Assembly: GCF_900099685.1 (NCBI RefSeq)
Contig: NZ_FNDW01000003.1
Location: 186,001 to 250,000, forward strand
Direction: 5' to 3'
From: Chryseobacterium taeanense
Lineage (GTDB): Bacteria > Bacteroidota > Bacteroidia > Flavobacteriales > Weeksellaceae
DNA: 64,000 nucleotides
Each line of letters starts with the position of its first letter. The stretch's first letter is position 1. This document shows, one piece after another, positions 52,824 through 63,177 of this stretch. Below the pieces are notes generated by a model that saw nothing but the letters and a program-made list of their open reading frames with translations, did no database searches and was not told where the DNA came from. A program made the translations under genes and the position numbers.

Positions 52824-52831
52824 CAAATATA
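52824..52831 (-). promoter_or_regulatory. Promoter -7 element of fabD
   Basis: TATATTTG on the minus strand, 21 nt before the fabD ATG; no TTG at the usual spacing. Confidence 0.45.
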
Positions 52832-52872
52832 AATATAATGTTAATAATATTCTTTATAAGCGATCAAATCAT

Positions 52873-54807
52873 TTATGGAACTAATCTGATAACACGGTAT
52901 CCTGTATTTACGTACGCTCCATTTGCTTTAGCTTTTACAAACTCAAATTTGGTAGCCAGCTGAGTCTGAACTTTATTCATTTGCCTGAAAATTTCTCCTT
53001 TTTTATTTTCTCTCGTCAGCATATCATTAAGGATGTCAAAGCCTATGATTGCATACTTAGGAGGCGTTTTACAGTATTTATTTTTATAAGCGGCCAGAAT
53101 TTCTTTTTCAAAATTTCCTTCCGTATTAATTGTTCTGTCCATGAGATAAACCAAATTTGCCTGAACCAAATCATCTACTTTTTTCTCAAAGACCGGAGCA
53201 TAATGCATACTGAATGCTTTTACACCCTGAACTTCTTTTGACAAGGCAATTACTTTATTGGCGAACGCTTCACCTACAGCATCATTATCACTTGCAAGAA
53301 TCGCGATTACCGGAGCAGATTGCCCTGTCATCATATTCTGATCCAACTGAATATCAGCAGCTGAATTTACAATCGTAACGTTAGGATTTTTCAGTACTTT
53401 TTCAAGGCCAGCCTTGATGTAATTTGCGTTTTCCTTTTTCGCGTCGGCCAATATATATATCTTCTGATCGGAATATGTAGCTTTTACTTCTTCTACAATT
53501 TTATCAGCATAGGTCTGGTCATTGGTTTCAACGATAATAAGGTTGCTGTAATTATACAATTCCGGAGAATTGGCAAAAGGAGCGACAATAGGAATTTTCT
53601 GATTTTTTGTAAAATCGAGAACATCAACAACATTCGATTTAAAGAATGGCCCAATGATTAAATCTGTATTATCAGGATTGATCTGTGTGAGTGAATTTCT
53701 GAAAGAAGCTTCGTTTCCTGAGTCTACAATTTTCACATCCAATTTTTGTCCGTTTCTTGCGTTTCTTTCAATGGCAAGCTTTGCTCCTGTAAGGAAATCC
53801 ATTGCCATCGTTCTGTACTGAGTTTCTCCCGTACTGTATCCGAAAGGCAGCATTACGACAACACTCAATGCATCTCCGTTTTTCTTTACATAAGCGGGAT
53901 CCATTTTTTTGATCTTAAGAACCATTCCTGTTCTTAATCCTTTGGAAAGTTCAGGATTCAGGGTAATTAATTCATCAATAGAAATCCCGAATTTGTTTAC
54001 TATTGAAAATACGGTATCCCCTTGTTGAACGGTGTAGGTAACATAATCATCTGCCGCTATAGTATTTGCAGTCGCTGAGGATTTTTCGTTTCCTGAATCT
54101 ACCTTTGTTTTCGAATTATTTTTTTCTTCAGAAACGTTTGTTCCTGAATAATTTTCGTCGTTCGATTTTTTAACTAAAATTTTTTCACCAGGTTTCAATC
54201 CTTTTTCTTCCAAACCAGGATTTAAAGCAAAGAGCTCTTCTTTGGTAAGGTTAAACTGTTTTGAAATTCTATAATAATTATCTTTCTGCTGAATGATGTA
54301 TTCTCCTTCAGAAGCATTTACCACAGGCGTTTCAACTATTGTTTCCGAAGGTTTTACGGTTGACGATACGGCCTGCTGATTAGCTCCGTATTTTTTAATA
54401 CTTTCAAGAGGTAAGGTAACCTCGTCACCAATCTTCATATGGGAATCCAGTTCAGGATTCAGTTTTCTGAGATCAGTTTCCGAAATTCTATACTGTTTTG
54501 TAATCCCATAAATCGTTTGCTTTGGCTGAAGAATGATCTTCCCCAACTCAACGCTACCTGCTGATTTTGTTGAAACAACCGCTTTTGATGAAACTACCGT
54601 TTTATCATTTTTAATCATTAAAACTTCACCAATGGCAAGCTTTCCGTCTTTTACAGAAGGGTTTAGTTTAAGTAATTCATCAACTGTAAGCCCGTATCTT
54701 TTAGCAATATTATAAGGGGTATCACCTTTTACGACGGTGTGCGATTTCTGAGCAGACACTCCCAAAACCATACATAAACTGGACAGAATAAAAAACCTCT
54801 TTATCAT
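52873..54807 (-). CDS. Four-LysM protein fused to a type 1 periplasmic-binding domain
   Basis: A 644-residue exported protein. A signal peptide (MIKRFFILSSLCMVLGVSAQ) is followed by four LysM modules at about 21-66, 92-133, 168-212 and 256-300, each with the form VVKGDTPYNIAKRYG and LNPSVKDG; these bind peptidoglycan. Residues about 315-640 (VVMLPFGYS, AKLAIERN, IIGPFFKSNVVDVL, IVAPFANSP) resemble the leucine/branched amino acid-type periplasmic-binding fold. Its -7 element (54826-54833) overlaps the end of bshC. A ligand sensor or scaffold tethered to the wall is inferred. Confidence 0.88.
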   Translation of the reverse strand: MIKRFFILSSLCMVLGVSAQKSHTVVKGDTPYNIAKRYGLTVDELLKLNPSVKDGKLAIGEVLMIKNDKTVVSSKAVVSTKSAGSVELGKIILQPKQTIYGITKQYRISETDLRKLNPELDSHMKIGDEVTLPLESIKKYGANQQAVSSTVKPSETIVETPVVNASEGEYIIQQKDNYYRISKQFNLTKEELFALNPGLEEKGLKPGEKILVKKSNDENYSGTNVSEEKNNSKTKVDSGNEKSSATANTIAADDYVTYTVQQGDTVFSIVNKFGISIDELITLNPELSKGLRTGMVLKIKKMDPAYVKKNGDALSVVVMLPFGYSTGETQYRTMAMDFLTGAKLAIERNARNGQKLDVKIVDSGNEASFRNSLTQINPDNTDLIIGPFFKSNVVDVLDFTKNQKIPIVAPFANSPELYNYSNLIIVETNDQTYADKIVEEVKATYSDQKIYILADAKKENANYIKAGLEKVLKNPNVTIVNSAADIQLDQNMMTGQSAPVIAILASDNDAVGEAFANKVIALSKEVQGVKAFSMHYAPVFEKKVDDLVQANLVYLMDRTINTEGNFEKEILAAYKNKYCKTPPKYAIIGFDILNDMLTRENKKGEIFRQMNKVQTQLATKFEFVKAKANGAYVNTGYRVIRLVP

Positions 54808-54825
54808 ATTGGATCATTATATTTA

Positions 54826-54833
54826 CAAAAATA
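54826..54833 (-). promoter_or_regulatory. Promoter -7 element of the LysM gene
   Basis: TATTTTTG on the minus strand, 18 nt before the LysM-gene ATG, placed just after the bshC stop. No TTG at the standard distance. Confidence 0.4.
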
Positions 54834-54844
54834 CTTCTTTAAAA

Positions 54845-56431
54845 TTAAATGGCAAGGATTATTAATTTAGACTCCTCAATTTCCATCTCTTCTAAACAAT
54901 TCGCAAGCCAGAAATAACCATGGTCTGCAAAAAAGACGCTGAAATTATATACTCTTTCCTGCCAGTTTTTAGAAGGGTGCACTTCAAGAAACAAATTTTC
55001 AAGTCTCTCGAGTAATTCGTTTTGTTTTATTTTCTCGGCATGTAACAGTCGTTTTTTCATTCTTTTGAATGATTTCAGCTGTCGTATTTCTTCAGCTTTC
55101 ACCATATTGCCAAAGGATTTCTCGGTGGTTTCAGCAGCTTTCTTTAATTCAGAAAACTGATGTATTAATTTATTTTCTTTGTCTTGAAGCAATGATAAAA
55201 TCTCATTATTGTCTAAGATTTTAGCGTTGGTAATCGCTGTGAAATTCTTGAAAAAATCTTCTATTTTTAATTGTAATTTCTCAATTTTCCCCAGTGTTTT
55301 TTCCTTTAAAAACAGCATTGAATTTCTAGGAATCAGAATTGGAAACGGCAGATTGATCTCTGTAAAATAGTCTTTCAATTCGAGCCAATACATGATTTCG
55401 GCATTTCCTCCAATATATGCCAGGTTTGGTAAAATAGTTTCCTGATATACAGGACGCATTAAGGCATTTGGACTAAATTTTTCCGGATGCTTTTCAAGTT
55501 CGTCGAGAATTTCTTCCTGGGTAAACTGTATATTTTTATCAACGATAATATATTTATTTCCGTAAAAATCTATTCTGTCTCTCGTATCCGTTAAATAAAA
55601 AAGATTGATTTCACGAGGATTTACCTGAACTTTTCCATATTTTTCGGTTAAGAATTCTACTTTTTCTTTTGAGGTTTTCTGCAAAGTAAAGTTGAGAAGT
55701 TCATCTTTGAATGTATCTTTTATTTGCTTTTTCAATTCCTTAGAATCTCCGTCTACCATCAACAAGCCGAAATCGGAGAACAATCGATTAACTAAAATCC
55801 TAATAGCTTCCGTTAAAGTATTGCCAGCTTTGTAAGCTTCTTTCAACATTAAAATCAGCTCTGTGCCAAAAACAAAATCTTTAAACTCTTTCTCAAATTC
55901 TGAAATGAAAAATGTATCTGTAATCTGAATTCTTCCGACCGCCCCACCGGATTTTTCATTGATTTCGTAATAATTATTCTCTGTTTTAAAATGATTAATT
56001 TCTGCAAAATCATGGTCTTCCGAAGCCATCCAATAGACCGGAACAAAATTAAATTCCGGGAACTTTTCTTTTAGATAAGAACACGTTTTGATGGCCTGTA
56101 AAATTTTATATACAAAAAAAACAGGTCCGGAAAAGAGGTTCAGCTGGTGTCCCGTAGTGATCGTAAATGTATTCTGAAGTTTTAAATCATTCAAATTCTG
56201 TCTTTGGCTCAACGAAAATTTAAGACCAGAAAGTTGATCTTCCAACGCTTCAGCAAGAATTTCTCTCTGCGCCGAAGTGAACGAATTTTGCTTCTGATGA
56301 AGTTGCTTTTTAAAATGATCTAAAGAAAATGTGTATTCTTCAAAACCCTCAATTTTCTGATTTAAAAAATCTTTTATCAGTTGAGGAATGCTTTCTATAT
56401 CCTGAAATGATATCTTGTTAATTGTTTTCAA
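54845..56431 (-). CDS. bshC: Bacillithiol biosynthesis cysteine-adding enzyme BshC
   Basis: Adds cysteine to glucosaminyl-malate in the last step of bacillithiol synthesis, the low-molecular thiol replacing glutathione here. The frame is open to 56467, but TTG at 56431 (LKTINKISFQDIESIPQLI) gives the family start and 528 residues. Segments: TTGHQLNLFSGPVFFVYKIL, VPVYWMASEDHDFAEINH and ALMRPVYQETILPNLAYIGG. It overlaps the upstream porin gene by no coding bases with this start (13-nt gap). Other bsh genes are not in the window. Confidence 0.93.
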   Translation of the reverse strand: MKTINKISFQDIESIPQLIKDFLNQKIEGFEEYTFSLDHFKKQLHQKQNSFTSAQREILAEALEDQLSGLKFSLSQRQNLNDLKLQNTFTITTGHQLNLFSGPVFFVYKILQAIKTCSYLKEKFPEFNFVPVYWMASEDHDFAEINHFKTENNYYEINEKSGGAVGRIQITDTFFISEFEKEFKDFVFGTELILMLKEAYKAGNTLTEAIRILVNRLFSDFGLLMVDGDSKELKKQIKDTFKDELLNFTLQKTSKEKVEFLTEKYGKVQVNPREINLFYLTDTRDRIDFYGNKYIIVDKNIQFTQEEILDELEKHPEKFSPNALMRPVYQETILPNLAYIGGNAEIMYWLELKDYFTEINLPFPILIPRNSMLFLKEKTLGKIEKLQLKIEDFFKNFTAITNAKILDNNEILSLLQDKENKLIHQFSELKKAAETTEKSFGNMVKAEEIRQLKSFKRMKKRLLHAEKIKQNELLERLENLFLEVHPSKNWQERVYNFSVFFADHGYFWLANCLEEMEIEESKLIILAI

Positions 56432-56444
56432 CCTATATTTAATT

Positions 56445-58388
56445 TTAGTTGAACAAATACCATACAATTCCGAGGTTCAATCTGAAATCATAGACCGGAT
56501 AACTTGGAAATGCGTAAGCTTTGTTGTGGGAAATTAAAGTTCCGATCTGTTGCCCTTCGATGAAGAAGAACATTTTTTTAACTTTCATATTAAAGTAAAT
56601 ATCTGCGATCGGCTGCCCGCCAATTGAAAATGAATTGGCACCTGGTAAAATATACTCATTAAGAATCGGGAAATATTCTCTGGATGCAAATTTCGAGAAA
56701 TAATATACCTTTATCCCGGCCTGAATTTCTGCGGCATTTTTAAATGCTTTTGACTGGTAAAAGAAATTGGCTCTTCCAATGAATCCGGGCAATGGCAAAA
56801 GGTCTTTGTTAGTTAACACATTCTGAAACTGCAATCTTGTATTTAAATGAAAATTTCCATAGCTGAAAGTGGCATCACCTCCAATCTGTGAAATATTGAC
56901 TGAGCTTTCGCTTTGTTTCGGCATGGCTGCTATATCAAAGTAAGTATAATTTTCAATTCTGAAATAATTGGCAAACAATTCAGTTTTAAACCATTTCAGG
57001 TTGAGACTTCCGCCTGCCTCCATTATTGTCTGGTTCTGAGCGTTCTGGAAATAGTAGTTAAAATTATTATAAATTGACGTATTCAGTAGATAATTAAAAG
57101 ATGGATAAGCTGTTTGAAAATTTAATTTAGCATTTACGAAATAGTCTTTTACTGGCTCAAATTTGATATTGTTTGTCGTTTTCAGGTAATTGCCGAACTG
57201 GTTTCCTTTTGAAACTTCTAAAAATGAATTTAGCTGAATCTTATCAAAAAGTCTGATTTGTAAATTACCTACGGCTCCAATTCTGTTTTCCTTGATTTCT
57301 GTAGGAATTTCAAGTAAAGGCAGAACAATCTCACTGGATCCTAATTTCAACATCTGATATCGAACCCCTGCATCAAGTTTGAACTTTTCATTATCCCAAA
57401 CCAGACTTACCGTATTGCTGAAATTGTCTGAATATTTTTTTGTCGAGACAGGTCCTCCATCCACTAGCTGTTGTGGAGCATCATACCAATAAGATTCTGC
57501 AGCACTTTGCGTATAATAATATTTATTTCCCTGATGAGAAATCGTATGTCTGATTTTAAAAGGTATTTTTTCTGAATTGAAAGGAGCAAACTGATGCGTA
57601 AGGTAATATCTGCGGTACGAAAACTGAGAGCTTGAAGATGACAGATTAACTTGCATATTCTGTCTGTTTTTAGAATCACTATTGCCATTCTGGAAGAGAC
57701 TGTCTACAGCAATTCCTCCGTTTTCCTGATTGTTTACGTTCTGATGAAGGTAATGGGCAAATAACTCATAATTTCCACTCTTTGAAATATAATGTCCTGA
57801 AAATAAAGTATTGTTATTAGATGCTAATGAATTCCTGTACATTCCCTGAGATCGCAACCCACTATATTCCATTGAAAAATTGAATCTTTTCCCTATATTC
57901 TGAGTGTAGGAAGATCTTAAAGCCGCGCCGTTTTTCATGGCATTATGATAAATGAAAGTGGCTGTTGGTGTTTTAACATCATAATAATGAATATCATTTA
58001 CACTAAGAATTCCATATGATTTGTTGGTGGGTAATAATGCCAAATTCTGCTCTGAATTAAACTCATAGGAAATAGGGTTGAAACCAGCCCCAATATTCGC
58101 AGGTTGTACTCTGCCAAAATTATCTCTATTGTTGTATTGTGAATATATATATGTTTTATCAAATGTCATTACCGTATCAAACACTTTTTTTTCTGAAAAT
58201 TGCGTTTGATATAGATAGTCATTTATAGTTGGTTTGAATATTTTTAAAGAGTCTTTCTTTCCTGAATCGATGACCAGGGTGTCTTTTGCTTCTAACTTTT
58301 TATCAAGCCTGTTTGAATCTGTCTTATTAACAACCTGAGCATTAGCCACAAAACTAAAGAAAGTTATTATGAAAAGTATATACTTCAT
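56445..58388 (-). CDS. Putative porin, outer-membrane beta-barrel
   Basis: The ATG at 58388 (MKYILFIITFFSFVANAQ) gives a signal peptide and 647 residues; the frame extends further upstream without support. The mature part is beta-strand rich, with Tyr/Phe-ending strands throughout and a terminal strand YDFRLNLGIVWYLFN, as expected of a large outer-membrane barrel (Bacteroidota putative-porin family). Early residues include YLYQTQFSEKKVFDTVMTFDKTYIYSQYNNRDNFG-type sequence. It may form an operon with bshC 13 nt downstream. Confidence 0.85.
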   Translation of the reverse strand: MKYILFIITFFSFVANAQVVNKTDSNRLDKKLEAKDTLVIDSGKKDSLKIFKPTINDYLYQTQFSEKKVFDTVMTFDKTYIYSQYNNRDNFGRVQPANIGAGFNPISYEFNSEQNLALLPTNKSYGILSVNDIHYYDVKTPTATFIYHNAMKNGAALRSSYTQNIGKRFNFSMEYSGLRSQGMYRNSLASNNNTLFSGHYISKSGNYELFAHYLHQNVNNQENGGIAVDSLFQNGNSDSKNRQNMQVNLSSSSSQFSYRRYYLTHQFAPFNSEKIPFKIRHTISHQGNKYYYTQSAAESYWYDAPQQLVDGGPVSTKKYSDNFSNTVSLVWDNEKFKLDAGVRYQMLKLGSSEIVLPLLEIPTEIKENRIGAVGNLQIRLFDKIQLNSFLEVSKGNQFGNYLKTTNNIKFEPVKDYFVNAKLNFQTAYPSFNYLLNTSIYNNFNYYFQNAQNQTIMEAGGSLNLKWFKTELFANYFRIENYTYFDIAAMPKQSESSVNISQIGGDATFSYGNFHLNTRLQFQNVLTNKDLLPLPGFIGRANFFYQSKAFKNAAEIQAGIKVYYFSKFASREYFPILNEYILPGANSFSIGGQPIADIYFNMKVKKMFFFIEGQQIGTLISHNKAYAFPSYPVYDFRLNLGIVWYLFN

Positions 58389-58405
58389 TATTCTTTTTTG
58401 TACAG

Positions 58406-58413
58406 CAAAAATA
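58406..58413 (-). promoter_or_regulatory. Promoter -7 element of the porin gene
   Basis: TATTTTTG on the minus strand, 17 nt before the chosen ATG at 58388. It lies just after the SusD terminator and supports the shorter start. Confidence 0.45.
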
Positions 58414-58432
58414 AGAAATAATGGGGAATAAA

Positions 58433-58457
58433 AAACCCCGCACAATAATGTGCAGGG
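58433..58457 (-). terminator. Terminator of the SusC/SusD pair
   Basis: On the minus strand CCCTGCACA pairs with TGTGCGGGG (one mismatch) around ATTA, followed by TTTTTT. It is 20 nt beyond the SusD stop. Confidence 0.8.
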
Positions 58458-58477
58458 CATAATAAAAATAATCAATT

Positions 58478-60112
58478 TTAATTTTGATTCCAGAATGGAG
58501 TATACTGATTTTTAACAAACAGCTGTTGGCTAGTAATATTTGGTACATTAGCAGAGTTTGCAGAAAATTCAGTTGAAGGGTACATTAAACGATATGGTTT
58601 ATTAGCAACAGTTGCAGAAGCCGCCATAGGAGTAAAAGGATATCCTGTTCTTAAATAGTCTATATAAGATTCTATAGGAGATACGTTTGTTAACCCAATC
58701 CACTTTTGAGTCATAATAGCTTCTAGTTTATTATTAAATGAGCCTGTCCATCCTAAGCCTGTCCTAGTTGCAATATCTGTTTTATAAGTACCCATTGTTG
58801 TACCAAGCCATGATGCGGAGGCATCTATACCTGCATTGAAATAAGTATTAGCTTGCGCATCTGAACCAAAAATTGTAGGATATCTTAGAGCTGCTTCAGC
58901 AAGTAAAAACTTGGTTTCTGCCAAAGACATTATCATACCGCCTCTAGCATTACCATTTGCAATTGTTAAAGATGCACTACCAGCAAAATTACCATTAGCA
59001 AATTTAGAAACAGTAGTCAAGTCTAATGGAGCACCAGACTCTCCCGGTAAGGCTCCTTGTCTTGTACCTTTAACTTGTGGCACTCCTTGATAAGTTACTG
59101 AAGAAAATAATCTAAACCTTCTAGGATCTACAATGCCATTAAATTTAGCATCACTTGGAAGAGTTGAAAATGGAGTTACACTACCTACTGTATTACCATT
59201 TAAAGCTATTGCCATATGTTCAGATACTGTTATCCAGTTATACCTTGCAGCAGTGGCACCAGCAGAATTTACTCTGTACGAAACAAGAAATGGATTCATT
59301 TTATCATCATTAGCACCGCTATAACCAGGATTTACTATTACATTACCCATATTGAAATCTGCATCAGTTAAACCATTAAAATCTGCTAATTTAGAATCTC
59401 TGTATGTTGCCATATCTCCAGTAACATTAGACATTCTTAATAGCATTCTTAATTTGATTGTTCTTGCAAAATTTTTCCACTTACCCATAGAACCAGAGAA
59501 AATAACATCTTCTCCACCTGGCACAATTGCAGTGGAACCAGCATTATCAATTAAAGAAATTGAAGCATCTAAATCTGAAATTAGAGCTTTATAAATACTT
59601 TGATCATCATCATATTTAGGAGTAGTATTAAAACTTCTCTTGAAAGCTTCAGAATAAGGAGCATCTCCATAAAGATCTACAATATATTGCATATAGAAAG
59701 CCTTCATAATTTTTGCCATAGCAACATAATTATCTTGCGTACGATCTGCATTATTATAATCTTCTATAAGCTTAAAATTCGCACATTGCAGGTATATTGT
59801 AGACCAAATACCTGAATAGAAGGAACTATCTACTGTACTAAGAGTAAATTCTCTACCAAAGTATCCACTAGTGAAAGAATAGCTATTAAGAGCCCAGCTA
59901 TTCATCATTGTGCCGCCAAGTTCCATCAAAGAGCCTGCACCGCCAGTTTGTACGGCATGAATAGAAACGGCAGCACCCGGAAAAATAAGTTTAGGTGAGA
60001 CATCTTCAATATGTGCAGAATTTGGATTTTCGTTTATATCCAAATAATCATTACAAGATACCACTCCCAAAGAGAGAGATAGTATAAGGATTGTATTTAT
60101 AATTTTATTCAT
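58478..60112 (-). CDS. SusD/RagB-type nutrient-binding outer-membrane lipoprotein
   Basis: Surface lipoprotein that caps the SusC channel and binds substrate. It has 544 residues; MNKIINTILILSLSLGVVSC gives a lipobox (Cys20), followed by NDYLDINENPNSAH, typical of the SusD-like_2 subgroup. Helical TPR-like parts (IMKAFYMQYIVDLYGDAPYSEAF) and ETKFLLAEAALRYP are visible. It lies 11 nt after susC. The substrate is unknown; no hydrolase or sensor gene is next to the pair. Confidence 0.92.
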   Translation of the reverse strand: MNKIINTILILSLSLGVVSCNDYLDINENPNSAHIEDVSPKLIFPGAAVSIHAVQTGGAGSLMELGGTMMNSWALNSYSFTSGYFGREFTLSTVDSSFYSGIWSTIYLQCANFKLIEDYNNADRTQDNYVAMAKIMKAFYMQYIVDLYGDAPYSEAFKRSFNTTPKYDDDQSIYKALISDLDASISLIDNAGSTAIVPGGEDVIFSGSMGKWKNFARTIKLRMLLRMSNVTGDMATYRDSKLADFNGLTDADFNMGNVIVNPGYSGANDDKMNPFLVSYRVNSAGATAARYNWITVSEHMAIALNGNTVGSVTPFSTLPSDAKFNGIVDPRRFRLFSSVTYQGVPQVKGTRQGALPGESGAPLDLTTVSKFANGNFAGSASLTIANGNARGGMIMSLAETKFLLAEAALRYPTIFGSDAQANTYFNAGIDASASWLGTTMGTYKTDIATRTGLGWTGSFNNKLEAIMTQKWIGLTNVSPIESYIDYLRTGYPFTPMAASATVANKPYRLMYPSTEFSANSANVPNITSQQLFVKNQYTPFWNQN

Positions 60113-60123
60113 AATTTTAAATT

Positions 60124-63100
60124 TTAAAAGGTTGCACTAAAACTAAAGCCGTAAGTTCTGGTAGTAGGATACTGCCCGGTTTGAGCTATACCATTAGCAT
60201 TTGGACCACCTGTACCCAAGGCTTGACCTGGTTGTTTATTAATAGCACCAGTATTACTTGTAGTTTCAGGATCTGCATAGTTTGCATTAGAATCTGCGTA
60301 CCAAACAAAAGGATTTCTAGCGTAAACACCAAAAGACATACTATTTACAAATGTGTTTTGTAATAAAGATTTTGGAAGAGTATAACTTAGAGCAATCTCT
60401 CTTATCTTAAGAGTAGTACCGTCCACTATATAGTTTTCACCTACTGCAGGATAACTTGCCCCAAAATAATTAACAACACTTGCATAACTTGCTACACCAT
60501 TAACGGGAGTGGTATTCGCAACATAAGCACCACCAACTAATTGTACAGAGTTAGGTACAATATAACCTTTAGATCTATCAAAATTAGCAGATTCTTCTAA
60601 CTGACCATTTTGCGACATACCGTTCTTAACCAAGGCTATAAAGCTATTTCCAGTACGATAATCTGCAGTACCGGAAAGTGTAAACCCTTTGTATCTGAAC
60701 GAAGTACTAAAACCTAAAATATAATCAGGATTTACTTTACCAAGAACCTGCAAGTCAGAATTTACCAAAGGAATACCATTAGCACCAACAATTACTCTGC
60801 CTTGGTCATCTCTTTGGTATGTAGTTCCCATAATTAGAGGGAAATCCTCACCTACTTTAGCATATACACCAAAAGGAGCATAAGCTAACAATGAAACCCT
60901 ATCTACACCACCATCAAGTGCTGTAACTTTAGATTTATATGCAGAATAAGAACCACTCAGTTTCCACTCAAAATCTTTAGATCTGAAAGGCACTATTTCT
61001 AGATCGAATTCTTGTCCTTTATTAGTCATATCTCCAACATTTCCCAAAAAAGTAGCAACACCAGAAGCAGAAGAAGTAGTTTTTCTTGTAATAAGATCAT
61101 TAACCTTCAAATCATAAATAGCAGCCCCTAATGAAATTCTATCTTTAAAGAACCCTAACTGTAAAGACGCTTCCTTAGAATAGGTAAATTCAGGATTAAT
61201 ATCTGGATCTGTAGGATTTCTATTTATCGCAAATGAAGATACGTTAAAAGGAAAACCTGCAGGTATTAAACCTGTAACTTCATCGGTTCCATAAGTTGGA
61301 ATCGCAGCCGCACTCCCTACTTTTGTATATCCAACAGAGATCTTAGCATAACTTAGTACATGATTATTTCTTAAAACATCAAATGCTTTTGTAGGCACAA
61401 ATGACGCTCCAACGGAATAATAAGGGAGAGCTTTAGTTGTGAATTCATCCGTACCAGTAGGTCTGGTAGCTGTCGCTGAATTTCCTTCGTATCTAAATGT
61501 AGAGTTTACGAATAAATAATCTTTATAAGACAAATCTAAATTTGCCAGACCTGCTACAGTTCTTCTTCTAGATTGTGTATTTGCCAAATTACTCGTTGTA
61601 TCGAGATTCTGAACGTTATTAATATGATAGAAACCTGGTATTTGCAGATTAGAACCACCTTGGGTAACAACTGAAGAACTAACATCAGTATTATTAAAAC
61701 CAACGTTTAACTTCATATTGATATCATCAGTTAAGTCATAATTAAAATTAACCAATAAATCACCGTAATAATCAAACGTCCTACCTATACTCTTATAATA
61801 ATTAGATATTACGTCTTGAGTACCAAATATGTCTGAAGCAGGATTTAAACCATCTAAAAATGTTCCTGAATTTGACCATTGATGTTCAGAATATAAAAAA
61901 CCATTATTATGACTTTCCCCCAAAGTAGACAGTGTACGCATATTTGCTAAATAAGAAACACTTATGTTTTTATTAATTTCGTATTCAGCTTTTAAGTTAC
62001 CCACAAAAGTTGTAGACTTATTGTCATATCTCACATTTTCTATTTGCCAATATGGATTGGGATTATGACCATACACCGTCCAGGCACCCATTGCCCCGGA
62101 ATGAGCAAATTTAGTAACATCTACGTTTGTAGGTGTATTCAATAATTCATTATAAAGGTTAGGATCAGTTTCAGAAGTATGCTGATCTATCAAGTTGAAA
62201 ACACCATCGATTCTAAAATTGCCTAACTTTTTACCTGCTTTAAAGAGGATATTATTTCTTTTCAGTTGATCCTGATCTACTACGAAATCATTCTGTACTC
62301 TATTCAATGATAAAAACGCGTAAGAATCTCTACCTCCAACATTCATCGATATACCATTTTGATACAGAACACCTGTCTTAAAAAACTTTTTATAATTATC
62401 TTTTATAGGAGCAAAAGCGCCAGTTATAAAACTACCATCAGCCTGAGGCAAACCAATCGGCAAAATCTGACCTGCTAAAGCAGGTGTAGAATAATCCGGC
62501 CCCCAACTACCATTCTCGTAAGGAACCCAATTGGTTCCACCATATTCATTCGGATCAAAATCAGTTGGTTCGCCTACCCATCCCTGTCCATATCTTTGTT
62601 GAACTTTAGGCAGCTTATAAATTGATGTAAAATCAATATTAGAACTTAATGTAAAAGTAATCTTTTCTGAATTACTTCCTTTTTTAGTCGTTACTATTAT
62701 CGCACCATTACTCCCTTGAGAACCATATAATGCAGCGCCTTGTTGTCCTTTGATAACATTCACGCTTTCTATAACTTCAGGTGGCAATTGCTGGAAAATT
62801 GTAGCAGTTGAAATTGCCCCATCAATAACAACAAGCGCACTATTGTCACCTGTAATTGATCTCTGACCACGAAGATTAATAGTTACCTGGGAGTTCACGC
62901 TAGTGTTAGGAACATTAATTTGTAATCCAGAAACCTTCCCCGTTAATGCTTGTACGGCATTTGGATTTCCCGCTTTTTTAAGTTCATCTGTTTTAATAAC
63001 TGCATTACTACCAATTACTGCATCTTGCTTCTTTTTAATACCCAATGCGCCAGTAACAATTACTTCTTCAATAGTCTTTTCTTTAGTTATAGTGTCTTTT

Positions 63101-63177
63101 TTTGTTTCTTGTGCAAAAGCCGTTTGTCCCAAAAAGAACAACGCTCCCGCACTTAATACACGTAATTTAACATTCAT
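60124..63177 (-). CDS. SusC/RagA-type TonB-linked outer-membrane transporter
   Basis: TonB-dependent importer of 1017 residues. A signal peptide (VLSAGALFFLGQTAFAQ) is followed directly by a TonB-box region (IEEVIVTGALGIKK) and the plug with NPNAVQALTGKVSGLQI, INLRGQRSITG and the SusC signature GAALYGSQGSNGAIIVTTKKG. The N-terminal carboxypeptidase-regulatory-like domain found in many SusC proteins is absent. The barrel ends TYGFSFSATF with a C-terminal Phe. It pairs with the SusD gene 11 nt downstream. Confidence 0.94.
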   Translation of the reverse strand: MNVKLRVLSAGALFFLGQTAFAQETKKDTITKEKTIEEVIVTGALGIKKKQDAVIGSNAVIKTDELKKAGNPNAVQALTGKVSGLQINVPNTSVNSQVTINLRGQRSITGDNSALVVIDGAISTATIFQQLPPEVIESVNVIKGQQGAALYGSQGSNGAIIVTTKKGSNSEKITFTLSSNIDFTSIYKLPKVQQRYGQGWVGEPTDFDPNEYGGTNWVPYENGSWGPDYSTPALAGQILPIGLPQADGSFITGAFAPIKDNYKKFFKTGVLYQNGISMNVGGRDSYAFLSLNRVQNDFVVDQDQLKRNNILFKAGKKLGNFRIDGVFNLIDQHTSETDPNLYNELLNTPTNVDVTKFAHSGAMGAWTVYGHNPNPYWQIENVRYDNKSTTFVGNLKAEYEINKNISVSYLANMRTLSTLGESHNNGFLYSEHQWSNSGTFLDGLNPASDIFGTQDVISNYYKSIGRTFDYYGDLLVNFNYDLTDDINMKLNVGFNNTDVSSSVVTQGGSNLQIPGFYHINNVQNLDTTSNLANTQSRRRTVAGLANLDLSYKDYLFVNSTFRYEGNSATATRPTGTDEFTTKALPYYSVGASFVPTKAFDVLRNNHVLSYAKISVGYTKVGSAAAIPTYGTDEVTGLIPAGFPFNVSSFAINRNPTDPDINPEFTYSKEASLQLGFFKDRISLGAAIYDLKVNDLITRKTTSSASGVATFLGNVGDMTNKGQEFDLEIVPFRSKDFEWKLSGSYSAYKSKVTALDGGVDRVSLLAYAPFGVYAKVGEDFPLIMGTTYQRDDQGRVIVGANGIPLVNSDLQVLGKVNPDYILGFSTSFRYKGFTLSGTADYRTGNSFIALVKNGMSQNGQLEESANFDRSKGYIVPNSVQLVGGAYVANTTPVNGVASYASVVNYFGASYPAVGENYIVDGTTLKIREIALSYTLPKSLLQNTFVNSMSFGVYARNPFVWYADSNANYADPETTSNTGAINKQPGQALGTGGPNANGIAQTGQYPTTRTYGFSFSATF

